This document shows positions 1 through 6,505 of a stretch of DNA of 41,618 nucleotides, one piece after another (position 1 is the first letter of the stretch; each line of letters begins with the position of its first letter). This DNA comes from Prevotellaceae bacterium. Lineage in GTDB: Bacteria; Bacteroidota; Bacteroidia; Bacteroidales; UBA932. The stretch spans positions 1 through 41,618 of the forward strand of contig JAISBU010000055.1 in assembly GCA_031266015.1 (NCBI GenBank), given 5' to 3'. The translations under genes were made by a program, and so were the position numbers. The notes beneath the pieces are model-generated. The model did no database searches and had not been told where the DNA came from. It worked only from the letters and a program-made list of their open reading frames with translations.

Positions 1-675
1 TGCCCGGCGGGGTGGCACGTGCCGCTGGCCAGCGAGTGGCAGCAGCTGGGGGCAAGCATTGGCAGCCCCGCCCCGTGGAGCGGCTTGCCGCACCTGATGG
101 GCTTTACCGAGGGTAGCGACAGCTGGACAACATCAACACGCCCTCTGCGCAATACCGATGACCGCTACGGCTTTAGGTGGCTGGCCGATATATTTATTCC
201 GAACATCAGCAAGGGCAGCTATGGCGTTGGCGGCAAGAACAACATTACATACGGGGCGTTTTGGAGCGCCGGTCTCGGCAGCAACGAGGACATGTTCACG
301 GAAGCTATTAAGCGCGTGGCGGCCGCCGTGGACAACGGCTGGGCCTCCGACCCGCTTGCGGTCGATACGGTCAACGGCGGTCCGGCGGGCAGCAAGGGCC
401 GGGACTTCTTGCCCGTTCGGTGCGTGCTGGGGCAAGGGCCGATGACGGCCTGGATTTACGACAGTGATCGCTACGATGATGGCTACGAGGCCCCCGAGGA
501 GAACCCGTGCACCATAGGCGGCTGCTCTTGCGGCATTGATGCCGGTACTATCTTTGGAGGGCATAATAATTGCCCCGCTATTGAGCCTGGCGTTATCGGG
601 GTGGCTGAGGCTACCGTTGAGGTCTGCAAAAACATAAAGCACCCCGGCGCCATCGGATGTTTTCCGGAGGAATAG
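1..675 (+). CDS. FISUMP-domain protein, 5' part cut by the window edge
   Basis: The frame is open from the first base, which begins with CPAGWHVPLASEW. This is the Cys-Pro-Ala-Gly-Trp motif typical of the Fibrobacter succinogenes major paralogous (FISUMP) domain, so signal peptide and N-terminus lie outside the window. The domain closes at about residue 136 of the visible part with FLPVRCV, the usual VRCV end motif. About 85 residues follow that are not part of the domain: an acidic stretch (DSDRYDDGYEAPEENP) and a Cys-rich tail with six to seven cysteines, several as CTIGGCSCG. FISUMP proteins are usually exported, and their function is not known. The Cys-rich tail could bind metal or be disulfide-bonded; that is inference. 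The GTG at position 19 is internal to the motif and is not the real start. The gene ends 747 bases before another FISUMP gene of the same strand, with repeats between. Confidence 0.75.
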   Translation, partial: CPAGWHVPLASEWQQLGASIGSPAPWSGLPHLMGFTEGSDSWTTSTRPLRNTDDRYGFRWLADIFIPNISKGSYGVGGKNNITYGAFWSAGLGSNEDMFTEAIKRVAAAVDNGWASDPLAVDTVNGGPAGSKGRDFLPVRCVLGQGPMTAWIYDSDRYDDGYEAPEENPCTIGGCSCGIDAGTIFGGHNNCPAIEPGVIGVAEATVEVCKNIKHPGAIGCFPEE

Positions 676-707
676 GAAAGTGAACAGTGAGACAACGGCT
701 ATTATAA

Positions 708-960
708 ATTATAATTAATAAATGACAGAGTTTTCTGGGTTCCGCTACGCTTTTCTCAGCATTACGAGGGTGGCAGCGATTCCTCCACGCGCCCGCTCGT
801 ACCTCGCGGGCTTGGTCGGAATGACGGCAGCATTTGAAGTAAAGAGTGGGGGAGTGTTTTTCGGCGGCGCCGCCGCCACAAAACCCCCTTCTTACCCCAC
901 CGGCGCCTCGTCATTCCGACCGGAGCGCAGCGGAGTGGAGGAACCTCTTCCCCGCCGTTG
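708..960. repeat. Modular REP/BIME-like unit 1
   Basis: This unit consists of left arms (a copy ending in CAGCATTACGAGG, then one with CTCCACGCGCCCGCTCGTACC and ending in GGTCGGAATGACGG), a central G+C-rich hairpin at about 847-900 with feet GTGGGG and CCCCAC, and a right arm in the opposite direction (GTCATTCCGACCGGAGCGCA...GGAGGAACCTC, about 911-950). It repeats at 1112-1362 with an offset of 404 bases and roughly 90 % identity by eye. The arms lack stop codons in several frames and so produce long false reading frames on both strands. The remaining 960-1065 holds a further degenerate arm (CTCGGAGCTTGCTCCG) and no gene. Confidence 0.8.
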
Positions 961-1065
961 TCCGCAGCGGCGCACAAGAACCACCGTTGTTGCTCGGAGC
1001 TTGCTCCGCACCGCGGCTTATAGCAAGCCTCGCTTGCTTGTAATGTTTTGATAATTAACGAATTA

Positions 1066-1105
1066 ATAAATTATAAATTATAAATTATAAATTATAATTT
1101 ATAAA
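1066..1105. repeat. A+T-rich tandem repeat (AAATTAT units)
   Basis: The stretch is about five imperfect copies of a 7-base unit, AAATTAT, between repeat units 1 and 2. Similar A+T tracts (AATTATAATTTATAAAT) flank the other units near 705-720, 2585-2615 and 3135-3165, so they seem to be the spacer element of the modular repeat array. Confidence 0.7.
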
Positions 1106-1111
1106 TCAACA

Positions 1112-1362
1112 ATTATAATTAATAAATGACAGAGTTTTCTGGGTTCCGCTACGCTTTTCTCAGCATTACGAGGGTGGCAGCGATTCCTTCACGCGCCCGC
1201 TCGTGCCTCACGGGCTTGGTCGGAATGACGGGGCCAATTGAAGTAAAGAGTGGGGGAGTGTTTTGCGGAGGCTTCGCCGCCGCAAAACCCCTTCTTACCC
1301 CACCGGCGCCTCGTAATTCCGACCGGAGCGCAGCGGAGTGGAGGAACCTCTGCCCTCGCTTT
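1112..1362. repeat. Modular REP/BIME-like unit 2
   Basis: This is the second copy of the unit at 708-960, in the same order: two left arms, a central hairpin at about 1250-1303 (TTTTGCGGAGGC, loop TTC, GCCGCCGCAAAA, with GTGGGG/CCCCAC feet) and one right arm ending in GGAGGAACCTC. The hairpin stem differs from unit 1 at a few bases but still pairs well, with one A opposite C in the stem. The unit ends about 60 bases before the FISUMP gene at 1423; that gap is A+T-rich with a TAACTATTA-like microrepeat. Confidence 0.8.
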
Positions 1363-1422
1363 GTTTGTAAGCTATTAACTATTACTAACTAACTATTACA
1401 CCAACTAATTAACCAACTAAAA

Positions 1423-2376
1423 ATGAAACACTTAAAAAAAATATTTCTGCTGCTGACAGCAGGGATAACCGCCTTTTCGGGCGCATGGGCGCAGACCAGG
1501 GCGCAGGCGCAGGCCGGCGAGTCGTACGTCATTTCGAACAGCCAGGGCGCCTCGGTTATCGGTGGCGCAAGGTACCAGTGGTACCGAAACGGTGAGCTCA
1601 TTGAGAATGCCACAGCCGATGCCTATACCGTTCCTGGTTATTTGGCCTACGGGGAAAATGAGGAGTTTAAGCGGGGCGTTTCCGCCGCGGATAATACCTG
1701 CGATGAGTGGAAGTTCTCCAACACTGTTACCGTTAGGTTTTGCAACCTGCTCGTTACTGGGAGCACCACTGGGAAGACTTGCTGGGCGAAGGTCAACGTT
1801 AACGATCCCGGGCAATTCGCCGCCAAGCCCGACACGCTCACGAAATTCTACCAGTGGAACAAGCCCGGTACCGCCTGGCCTGCCACCGGCGCTATTTCGG
1901 GGACGTGGCCAGTGGCTGGCGACCCCGATTTTGCCGCTACCACGTGGATAAACGGCAGTCCCTGCCCCGCCGGGTGGCGATTACCTACAAAGGATGAGTA
2001 TGTGGCTCTGGACGCCCAGGGCGGCGACCTTTCCGGCAAAGGCGGCAGATGGGCGGTCGCTGGCGCTAGTGTTTGCGGCGTTAACAAAGACCAGTCTTGC
2101 GGCAACAAGGTTGCAGGGCGTTTTTACGGTAAAAATTTTGCCACCTGCTCTTTGGCTCCTGGGGGCAACATGGTCGGCTGCGTCTTCTTCCCTGCTGCGG
2201 GCTACCGTACCTACACCAATGGAGCGCTCAACAGCCAGGGCGGGCAGGGAAACGGTTGGAGCAGTACGCAGTATAACGGTACTAACGGTTACTTCCTGTA
2301 CTTCAACAGTACAGCCAGCGGCCCGGCCTGGAGTGACAGTAAGGCGTACGGCTTCCCCGTTCGCTGCGTCCAATAA
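1423..2376 (+). CDS. Secreted FISUMP-domain protein with Ig-like N-terminal region
   Basis: The 317-residue protein starts with a clear signal peptide (MKHLKKIFLLLTAGITAF, cut probably after AWA, residue 23). Residues about 45-108 look like an immunoglobulin-like fold (YQWYRNGELIENA...NTVTVRF), a combination seen in large Bacteroidetes surface proteins. The FISUMP domain follows from about residue 118 (CWAKVNVN) to the end, with CPAGWRLPTKDEY at 181-193, GWSSTQ at 278-283 and the terminal YGFPVRCVQ. It has no lipobox and no type IX secretion C-terminal domain, so it probably is periplasmic or released. The biochemical role of the family is unknown. The last 120 coding bases recur at 16080-16199 with only about 8 differences, the sign of a recent duplication or gene conversion. 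Confidence 0.85.
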   Translation: MKHLKKIFLLLTAGITAFSGAWAQTRAQAQAGESYVISNSQGASVIGGARYQWYRNGELIENATADAYTVPGYLAYGENEEFKRGVSAADNTCDEWKFSNTVTVRFCNLLVTGSTTGKTCWAKVNVNDPGQFAAKPDTLTKFYQWNKPGTAWPATGAISGTWPVAGDPDFAATTWINGSPCPAGWRLPTKDEYVALDAQGGDLSGKGGRWAVAGASVCGVNKDQSCGNKVAGRFYGKNFATCSLAPGGNMVGCVFFPAAGYRTYTNGALNSQGGQGNGWSSTQYNGTNGYFLYFNSTASGPAWSDSKAYGFPVRCVQ

Positions 2377-2478
2377 ATTTTCGAGGCCTCCGCAGCGAGA
2401 GCGAAGGAGAGAGCCCGAAAATTTGTCCCTCTGTTGCTGGTGCCGCACCGGGTGCAGCGGAGCGGAACGGCGGTGCGG
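2375..2478. repeat. Two inverted repeats behind the FISUMP gene
   Basis: AAATTTTCG (2375-2383, overlapping the stop codon) is the exact inverse of CGAAAATTT (2416-2424), with partly pairing flanks. CCGCACCG (2443-2450) is the inverse of CGGTGCGG (2471-2478). The first may end transcription of the FISUMP gene by structure, but no T-run follows it. Confidence 0.55.
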
Positions 2479-2539
2479 TCCCGCCCCCTTGCAAAAAGCG
2501 CTTGACAGGGGCGCCTAGGGCTGGCAGATCGGCGGGGGA

Positions 2540-2565
2540 GCTTGTCGAAGGGTACTTCGACAAGC
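2540..2565. repeat. Perfect 11-bp hairpin GCTTGTCGAAG / CTTCGACAAGC
   Basis: An 11-bp perfect stem with the 4-base loop GGTA. The arm GCTTGTCGAAG resembles a common intergenic repeat of many Bacteroidetes genomes, and a related arm (CTGAGCTTATCGAAGGATC) occurs at 15698. No T-run follows, so it is a repeat rather than a classical terminator. Confidence 0.7.
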
Positions 2566-2616
2566 ATGGGGGGAAAGGCCTTTCAATTATAATTTATGAA
2601 TTATGAATTATAATTT

Positions 2617-3125
2617 GAAAGAGGTTTCTCGGTTCCGCTGCGCTTCCCTCGAAATGACGGGGGCGCAATGAGGGAAAAAAGGTTTCTCCACGCGCCCGCT
2701 CGTACCTCACGGGCTTGGTCGAAATGACGGCGCGGCAATGAGGGGAAAAAGGTTTCTCCACGCGCCCGCTCGTACCTCGCGGCTTGGTCGAAATGCCGGG
2801 GACAAAGAGGTTTCTCGGTTCCGCTGCGCTTCACTCGAAATGACGGCTGTGGCGAGAGGGTAAAATAAGTAGGGGAGGTAGTAGGGTGTTTTGCGGCGGC
2901 GCAGCCGCCGCAAAACACCTACCATACACAGCAGCGGCGCCGTCATTCCGACCGGAGCGCAGCGAAGTGGAGGAACCTCTGCCCTTGATGTTGTTGTGCT
3001 GTCATTCCGATCCCCTCGGCTTCGCTCGGGGCAGGCTCCGCGCAGCGGAGCGGAGGAACCTCCGCCCTACAACGTTGTTTGGGGCAGCGGAGCGGAGCGG
3101 CCTACAGTTCAGCCCTCAGCGTTGC
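2617..3125. repeat. Modular REP/BIME-like unit 3
   Basis: Four left arms come first: type a (GAGGTTTCTCGGTTCCGCTG...TCGAAATGACGG) at about 2617 and 2806, type b (GGTTTCTCCACGCGCCCGCT...GGTCGAAATGACGG) at about 2682 and 2750. Type b contains its own hairpin GCCCGC/GCGGGC. Then comes a central palindrome at 2881-2922: GTAG foot, 15-bp stem GTGTTTTGCGGCGGC, loop GCA, inverse stem and CTAC foot. Right arms in the opposite direction follow (about 2941-2978, 3001-3062 and a degenerate one near 3083). No gene is present. Confidence 0.85.
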
Positions 3126-3167
3126 ACTATTTTGATATTGATAAATTATAATTTATAAATCATAAAT

Positions 3168-3600
3168 GAAAGAGGTTTCTTGATTCCGCTTCGCTTCACT
3201 CGAAATGACGGGGGCGCAATGAGGGAAAAATAGGTTTCTCCACGCGCCCGCTCGTACCTCGCGGGCTTGGTCGAAATGACGGCGGCAAGAGGTTTCTCGA
3301 TTCCGCTTCGCTTCACTCGAAATGACGGCGTTGGCGAGAGGGGAAAGAGGTTTCTCCACGCGCCCGCTCGTACCTCACGGGCTTGGTCGAAATGACGGGC
3401 GGCAAGAGGTTTCTCCACGCGCCCGCTCGTGCCTCGCGGGCTTGGTCGAAATGACGGGGGTGGCGAGGAGGGTAAAATAAGTAGGGTGGGGATGTTTTGC
3501 GGCGGCGCAGCCGCCGCAAAAAACATCCCCACTACACCGCCGCCGCGCTGTCATTCCGACCGGAGCGCAGCGGAGCGGAGGAACCTCTGCCCTTGCGGGA
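3168..3600. repeat. Modular REP/BIME-like unit 4
   Basis: Five left arms alternate in the order a, b, a, b, b (about 3168, 3233, 3289, 3347 and 3405). A central hairpin at 3481-3535 has GTAG and CTAC feet, a stem of more than 20 pairs with a small A bulge, and the loop GCA. One right arm follows (about 3550-3592). Arm number differs between units, so arms seem to be gained and lost one at a time. Confidence 0.85.
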
Positions 3601-3604
3601 ACGG

Positions 3605-3990
3605 CGTTGGCGAGAGATTCCTCGCTTCCCTCGAAATGCCGGGGGCGGCAATGAGGGAAAAAAGGTTTCTCCACGCGCCCGCTCGTGCCTCGCGGGCTTG
3701 GTCGAAATGCCGGCGGCAAGAGGTTTCTCGGTTCCGCTGCGCTTCACTCGAAATGACGGGGGTGGCGAGAGGGTAAAATAAGTAGGGTGGGGATGTTTTG
3801 CGGCGGCTGCGCCGCCGCAAAACACCTACCCACTACACCGCCGCCGCGCTGTCATTCCGACCGGAGCGGAGCGGAGGAACCTCTTCTTCACCGCTGCTCG
3901 GAGCAGGCACAGCGGAGGAACCTCGGCTTTCGATGTTGTCCGGGGCAAATGCAGGCACAGCGGAGGAACTTCCGCCCTACAACGTTGCAC
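3605..3990. repeat. Modular REP/BIME-like unit 5, with inverted central hairpin
   Basis: A shortened left arm (about 3613), one type b arm (3661) and one type a arm (3718) precede a central hairpin at 3782-3836. The hairpin core here is GCGGCGGC, loop TGC, GCCGCCGC; in units 3 and 4 the loop is GCA. The two cores are exact reverse complements, so this one lies the other way round. Right arms at about 3850-3880, 3893-3925 and 3948-3975 are increasingly degenerate (AGGCACAGCGGAGGAAC). Confidence 0.8.
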
Positions 3991-4020
3991 TATTTTGATA
4001 ATTATAAAAGGTTCAAGACA

Positions 4021-4044
4021 ACTTTAGAGGTTCTTTTCTAAAGT
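4021..4044. repeat. 8-bp hairpin ACTTTAGA / TCTAAAGT
   Basis: A perfect 8-bp stem with an 8-base loop, between the end of the repeat array and a likely promoter. Its role is not known. It could end transcription coming out of the repeats or belong to a control site of the small RNA downstream. Confidence 0.5.
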
Positions 4045-4073
4045 TTCTAAGTAAAGTTAAGTAACTATTTTTG
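4044..4073 (+). promoter_or_regulatory. Putative promoter of a small RNA
   Basis: TATTTTTG (4066-4073) matches the Bacteroidetes -7 consensus TAnnTTTG, and TTTC (4044-4047) stands 18 bases upstream in place of the -33 TTTG. A start of transcription would fall near 4080. No protein-coding gene follows on this strand before the terminator at 4212. Confidence 0.35.
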
Positions 4074-4079
4074 TTTCTA

Positions 4080-4232
4080 TAATTGTATCTAAGCTCGCAT
4101 TCTTTTATGTGTAGATAAAACGTGTGCTTATGCACCTTCACTGCAATTATTTTATCCGGAGGCAATTGACTGATAAATGACTATTGAACCAATTGCTAAT
4201 TCGTAATGGCTGCCCGCAATGCGGGCTTTTTT
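4080..4232 (+). ncRNA. Candidate structured small RNA of about 150 nt, family not recognised
   Basis: The stretch lies between a promoter-like sequence and a strong intrinsic terminator, and has no plausible gene on the plus strand. It can form several stems: TATCTA/TAGATA around 4085-4120, GTGCTTATGCAC near 4130, and GCAATTG/CAATTGC around 4162-4198, followed by the terminator stem. A 9-codon frame (MTIEPIANS, start at 4177, 14 bases after a GGAGG at 4158) ends just before the terminator and might be a leader peptide, though it is too short to judge. It matches no RNA family that I can name (not tmRNA by length; 6S RNA is possible in size but not recognised). Confidence 0.35.
4212..4232 (+). 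terminator. Intrinsic terminator
   Basis: Stem GCCCGC, loop AAT, stem GCGGGC, followed by six T on the plus strand. The neighbouring ATPase gene ends at 4238 on the opposite strand, so the terminator points at a plus-strand transcript with no annotated source. Confidence 0.8.
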
Positions 4233-4237
4233 GAACA

Positions 4238-5485
4238 TCATTCTTTCTGCAACAGCCAATCTACAATGTTTATATGTTCAATCCCTTCTACTTCAGCAGC
4301 TACCATGTCTGTTGAAATGATGTGTTTGGGGTAGTTATCATCAATGGATTTTAATGAACGAATTTCTCGCTCTGCCGTTTTTGGGTCCGACATTGACCAA
4401 GCTACCTGATAGTATTCGAACTTATTCAGTGCGTTTTTCACAATAAAATCCACCTCATACTCTCCGATTTTTCCAATCCAAATCTGATAACCTCGCCTAT
4501 TTAACTCCAAGTACACAATGTTTTCCAAAATATGCCCCACATCCTGATACTGAAATTTTCCCAGCTTCAAATTCCGAAATCCAATGTCTACCAAGTAGTA
4601 CTTTTCTTGCGTGGCAAGTTGCTGCTTTCCTTTAATATCAAAGCGGGTTACTTGATAAAAAACGTAAGAATTTACCAAGTATTCAATATATTTTTCCACT
4701 GTGTTGTGGTGTATGTCCTGCTTATCCTGCTTCATAGCTTTTGAAATACTGCTTGGCGAAACAACGCTTCCAATAGCACCCATTAAAAATTTTGAAAGGT
4801 TGTCAAAACTTCTCATATTCTGAATGTTGTATCGCTGCTTAATATCCTTTTCTACTATGGTACTATAGACGTCTTGAATGTACATATTCTGAATATCGGC
4901 ACCTTGATTTCGCAACAAGATGCCTTGTGGCAACGAAGTTTCGTAGAGGTAGGTGTTAAATAATTCGTACTTGTTTAATGGTGAGCTTTTTTGGCTTTCA
5001 GTAAATTCGGTAAATGAAAATGGCAAAATGTGAATGGTTATGTAGCGACCCGAAAGTAAAGTTGCAAGGTCGCCCGATAAAAAATGGGCATTTGAGCCCG
5101 TTACGTATAAATCGATATGTTTTTCAACGTAAAGAGCATCTAGTAGCCGTTCAAATTCAAGAATTTGTTGTGGCTCGTCCAAGAAAATATAGTTCATACT
5201 TTCGTTATCTGCCTTGGCTAAAATATCTTTGTAAATATCACGCCAAGTGTATTTTTCAGGGAAAATCGGTTTTTCAAAATTATGCTGCTGAACTCTGCTT
5301 GCGGGCACTCCCAAATCAATAATTTGCTGAGCAAAAATTTCCAGTAAGGTAGATTTGCCCGAACGCCTCAATCCCGTAACAACTTTGATAATGTGCTCGT
5401 CTTTCAACTTTTCCAGCTGTTGGATATAATATTGACGACTTACTATAGTGTTGCTCATATTTAGCTGATATTTAATTAATTGCAT
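4238..5485 (-). CDS. AAA-type ATPase with DUF4143 C-terminal region
   Basis: The 415-residue protein has the layout of the AAA_14/DUF4143 family: Walker A GLRRSGKST at residues 38-46, Walker B YIFLDE at 99-104, a sensor-like VTGSN at 128-132, and a C-terminal part with the nuclease-fold-like stretch EYEVDFIVKN. These proteins are common in Bacteroidetes and archaea, often in accessory regions, and their substrates are unknown. The usual DEIQ after Walker B reads DEPQ here. Start: ATG at 5485 lies 32 bases below a -7 box; the ATG at 5458 (MSNTIVSRQYY) is equally possible and matches the shorter start usual in the family. The gene stands alone between a small RNA candidate and a decayed recombinase. 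Its promoter lies within a 13-bp inverted repeat, which suggests self-control or control by another factor. Confidence 0.85.
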   Translation of the reverse strand: MQLIKYQLNMSNTIVSRQYYIQQLEKLKDEHIIKVVTGLRRSGKSTLLEIFAQQIIDLGVPASRVQQHNFEKPIFPEKYTWRDIYKDILAKADNESMNYIFLDEPQQILEFERLLDALYVEKHIDLYVTGSNAHFLSGDLATLLSGRYITIHILPFSFTEFTESQKSSPLNKYELFNTYLYETSLPQGILLRNQGADIQNMYIQDVYSTIVEKDIKQRYNIQNMRSFDNLSKFLMGAIGSVVSPSSISKAMKQDKQDIHHNTVEKYIEYLVNSYVFYQVTRFDIKGKQQLATQEKYYLVDIGFRNLKLGKFQYQDVGHILENIVYLELNRRGYQIWIGKIGEYEVDFIVKNALNKFEYYQVAWSMSDPKTAEREIRSLKSIDDNYPKHIISTDMVAAEVEGIEHINIVDWLLQKE

Positions 5486-5489
5486 TTTA

Positions 5490-5528
5490 CTTTGTCAAAA
5501 CTTTGTATTTTTTGTAGTTTTGACAAAG
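5490..5528. promoter_or_regulatory. 13-bp perfect inverted repeat (putative operator)
   Basis: CTTTGTCAAAACT (5490-5502) is the exact inverse of AGTTTTGACAAAG (5516-5528), with a 13-base spacer. The outer half overlaps the -7 box of the minus-strand ATPase gene and the spacer covers its probable transcription start, the position expected of a repressor site. Confidence 0.65.
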
Positions 5529-5531
5529 GTA
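5524..5531 (-). promoter_or_regulatory. -7 box TACCTTTG for the ATPase gene
   Basis: On the minus strand this reads TACCTTTG, a full match to TAnnTTTG. It lies 38 bases above the ATG at 5485. No good -33 TTTG is seen, which would suit a promoter dependent on an activator or a weak one. Confidence 0.5.
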
Positions 5532-5602
5532 TGATTTTTTTTGTAAAATATCATCTCCGCTTGCCGAGGCTGGGAGCGCTTGACCAACTCGACTGGCTAC
5601 TA

Positions 5603-6466
5603 CTACCACTCCCATCTCAAATTTTGCAGCTGCTTTTTAATTCGTTCGCTTGAACTGTGAATGTAAATCATGGAAGTTTTTATATCGCGGTGTCCTAAAA
5701 TATCCATGATGAGGTAGGGGTTGGCGCTAATGTCTGCAAGCGCTGTGCCGCAGGTGTGGCGCGCCATGTGGAAGGTTAAGTCTTTTTCTATTCCGGCAAT
5801 AGAGGCAAGCAATTTCAGCTGGCGATTGATGGCTTGGTCGCTCATTTTGGGTATAGCCTGAATACAAAAACCTATCGTATACTTGCTCCAGAGCAGCATT
5901 GATTAACTTCTTTCTATCTAATCCCTCTAGGCTGTGTAACTCTGATGGCTCAAGGTTGGCTCGGTCGCTTTCGCCCCTGTTTGCCTCAAAATTTAAGTAT
6001 GGATTTTTACGCGGATCGAGCAACCCTTTTTCTTCGGCAGCAGTGATAAATTTTTTGAGCGTTCCGTGTCGCTTACCTATGGTGATTTGCTCGTAATCGT
6101 TTTTAGTTAAAAATAAATCTAACTTTTTCACCAGCGTTTCGTTGATGTCACAAAAGCGCAGCTGCCCCAAGGCCTTTTCAAATAGCCCAATGCTGGAGTA
6201 GTAGGCGTCATACGTGTCTTGTGATATGCGCTTATGCTCCAGCTGTTCAGTAGTAACTGATTTTGCAAACTCATGAAAGTTATCACGCGAACCGCTTTGA
6301 TACGCGCTAAGAAGGTCTGGTGTTAGTGCGCCGCCTTGTGCAATAAGTTTCAGCTCATATTCCTCCAAATCGTCCACTAGCTTGCGCAAATGCTGGTACA
6401 GCGTGGCGTAGTTGGGATGATTTTTGCGCAGCACTTTCGCGCGGTCGTCCCAATATTTTTCTTCAA
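5603..6466 (-). pseudogene. Decayed tyrosine recombinase (phage-integrase family), left copy
   Basis: Two frames together make a Bacteroidales-type integrase. The first (from VEEKYWDDRAKVL near 6466 through MLRKNHPNYATLY to YDRFLYSGYT) holds the SAM-like core-binding domain. The second begins around IPKMSDQAINRQLK (about 5850) and holds HMARHTCGT, LGHRDIKTSM and the catalytic Tyr in MIYIHSSS. Comparison with the copy at 39555-40730 shows that about 60 residues between FLYSGYT and the MSDQ stretch are gone, including the first catalytic Arg (TGLRIGD), and the frame is broken there. The N-terminal 60 or so residues are also missing: homology stops at 6466 where a repeat fragment begins. It cannot be active. 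Confidence 0.85.
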
Positions 6467-6492
6467 CCGCTTCACTTCACTCGAAATGACGG
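6467..6492. repeat. Isolated fragment of the type a repeat arm
   Basis: CCGCTTCACTTCACTCGAAA plus TGACGG is the end of a type a arm of the modular repeats at 2617-3990, with one G-to-A change. It abuts the truncated 5' end of the recombinase pseudogene and lies 13 bases from the stop codon of the yihY-like gene. Confidence 0.75.
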
Positions 6493-6505
6493 CAGCATTA
6501 GGGGT

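Noticed and set aside
133..642. A 169-codon frame on the minus strand opposite the first FISUMP gene
   Set aside because: It is a G+C-rich shadow of the real frame, which has the CPAGW and VRCV motifs.
2540..2565. Terminator for the FISUMP gene at 1423-2376
   Set aside because: The hairpin is perfect, but no T-run follows on either strand and its arms belong to a dispersed repeat type.
708..3990. CRISPR array
   Set aside because: Repeats are of unequal length, contain long palindromes, appear in both orientations and lack unique spacers of constant size; no cas gene is near.
722..4041. Many overlapping reading frames of 60-130 codons on both strands
   Set aside because: They lie inside the modular repeat arms, which lack stop codons in several frames. 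The products are low-complexity Arg/Pro-rich strings that recur with the repeats, without start signals or domain similarity.
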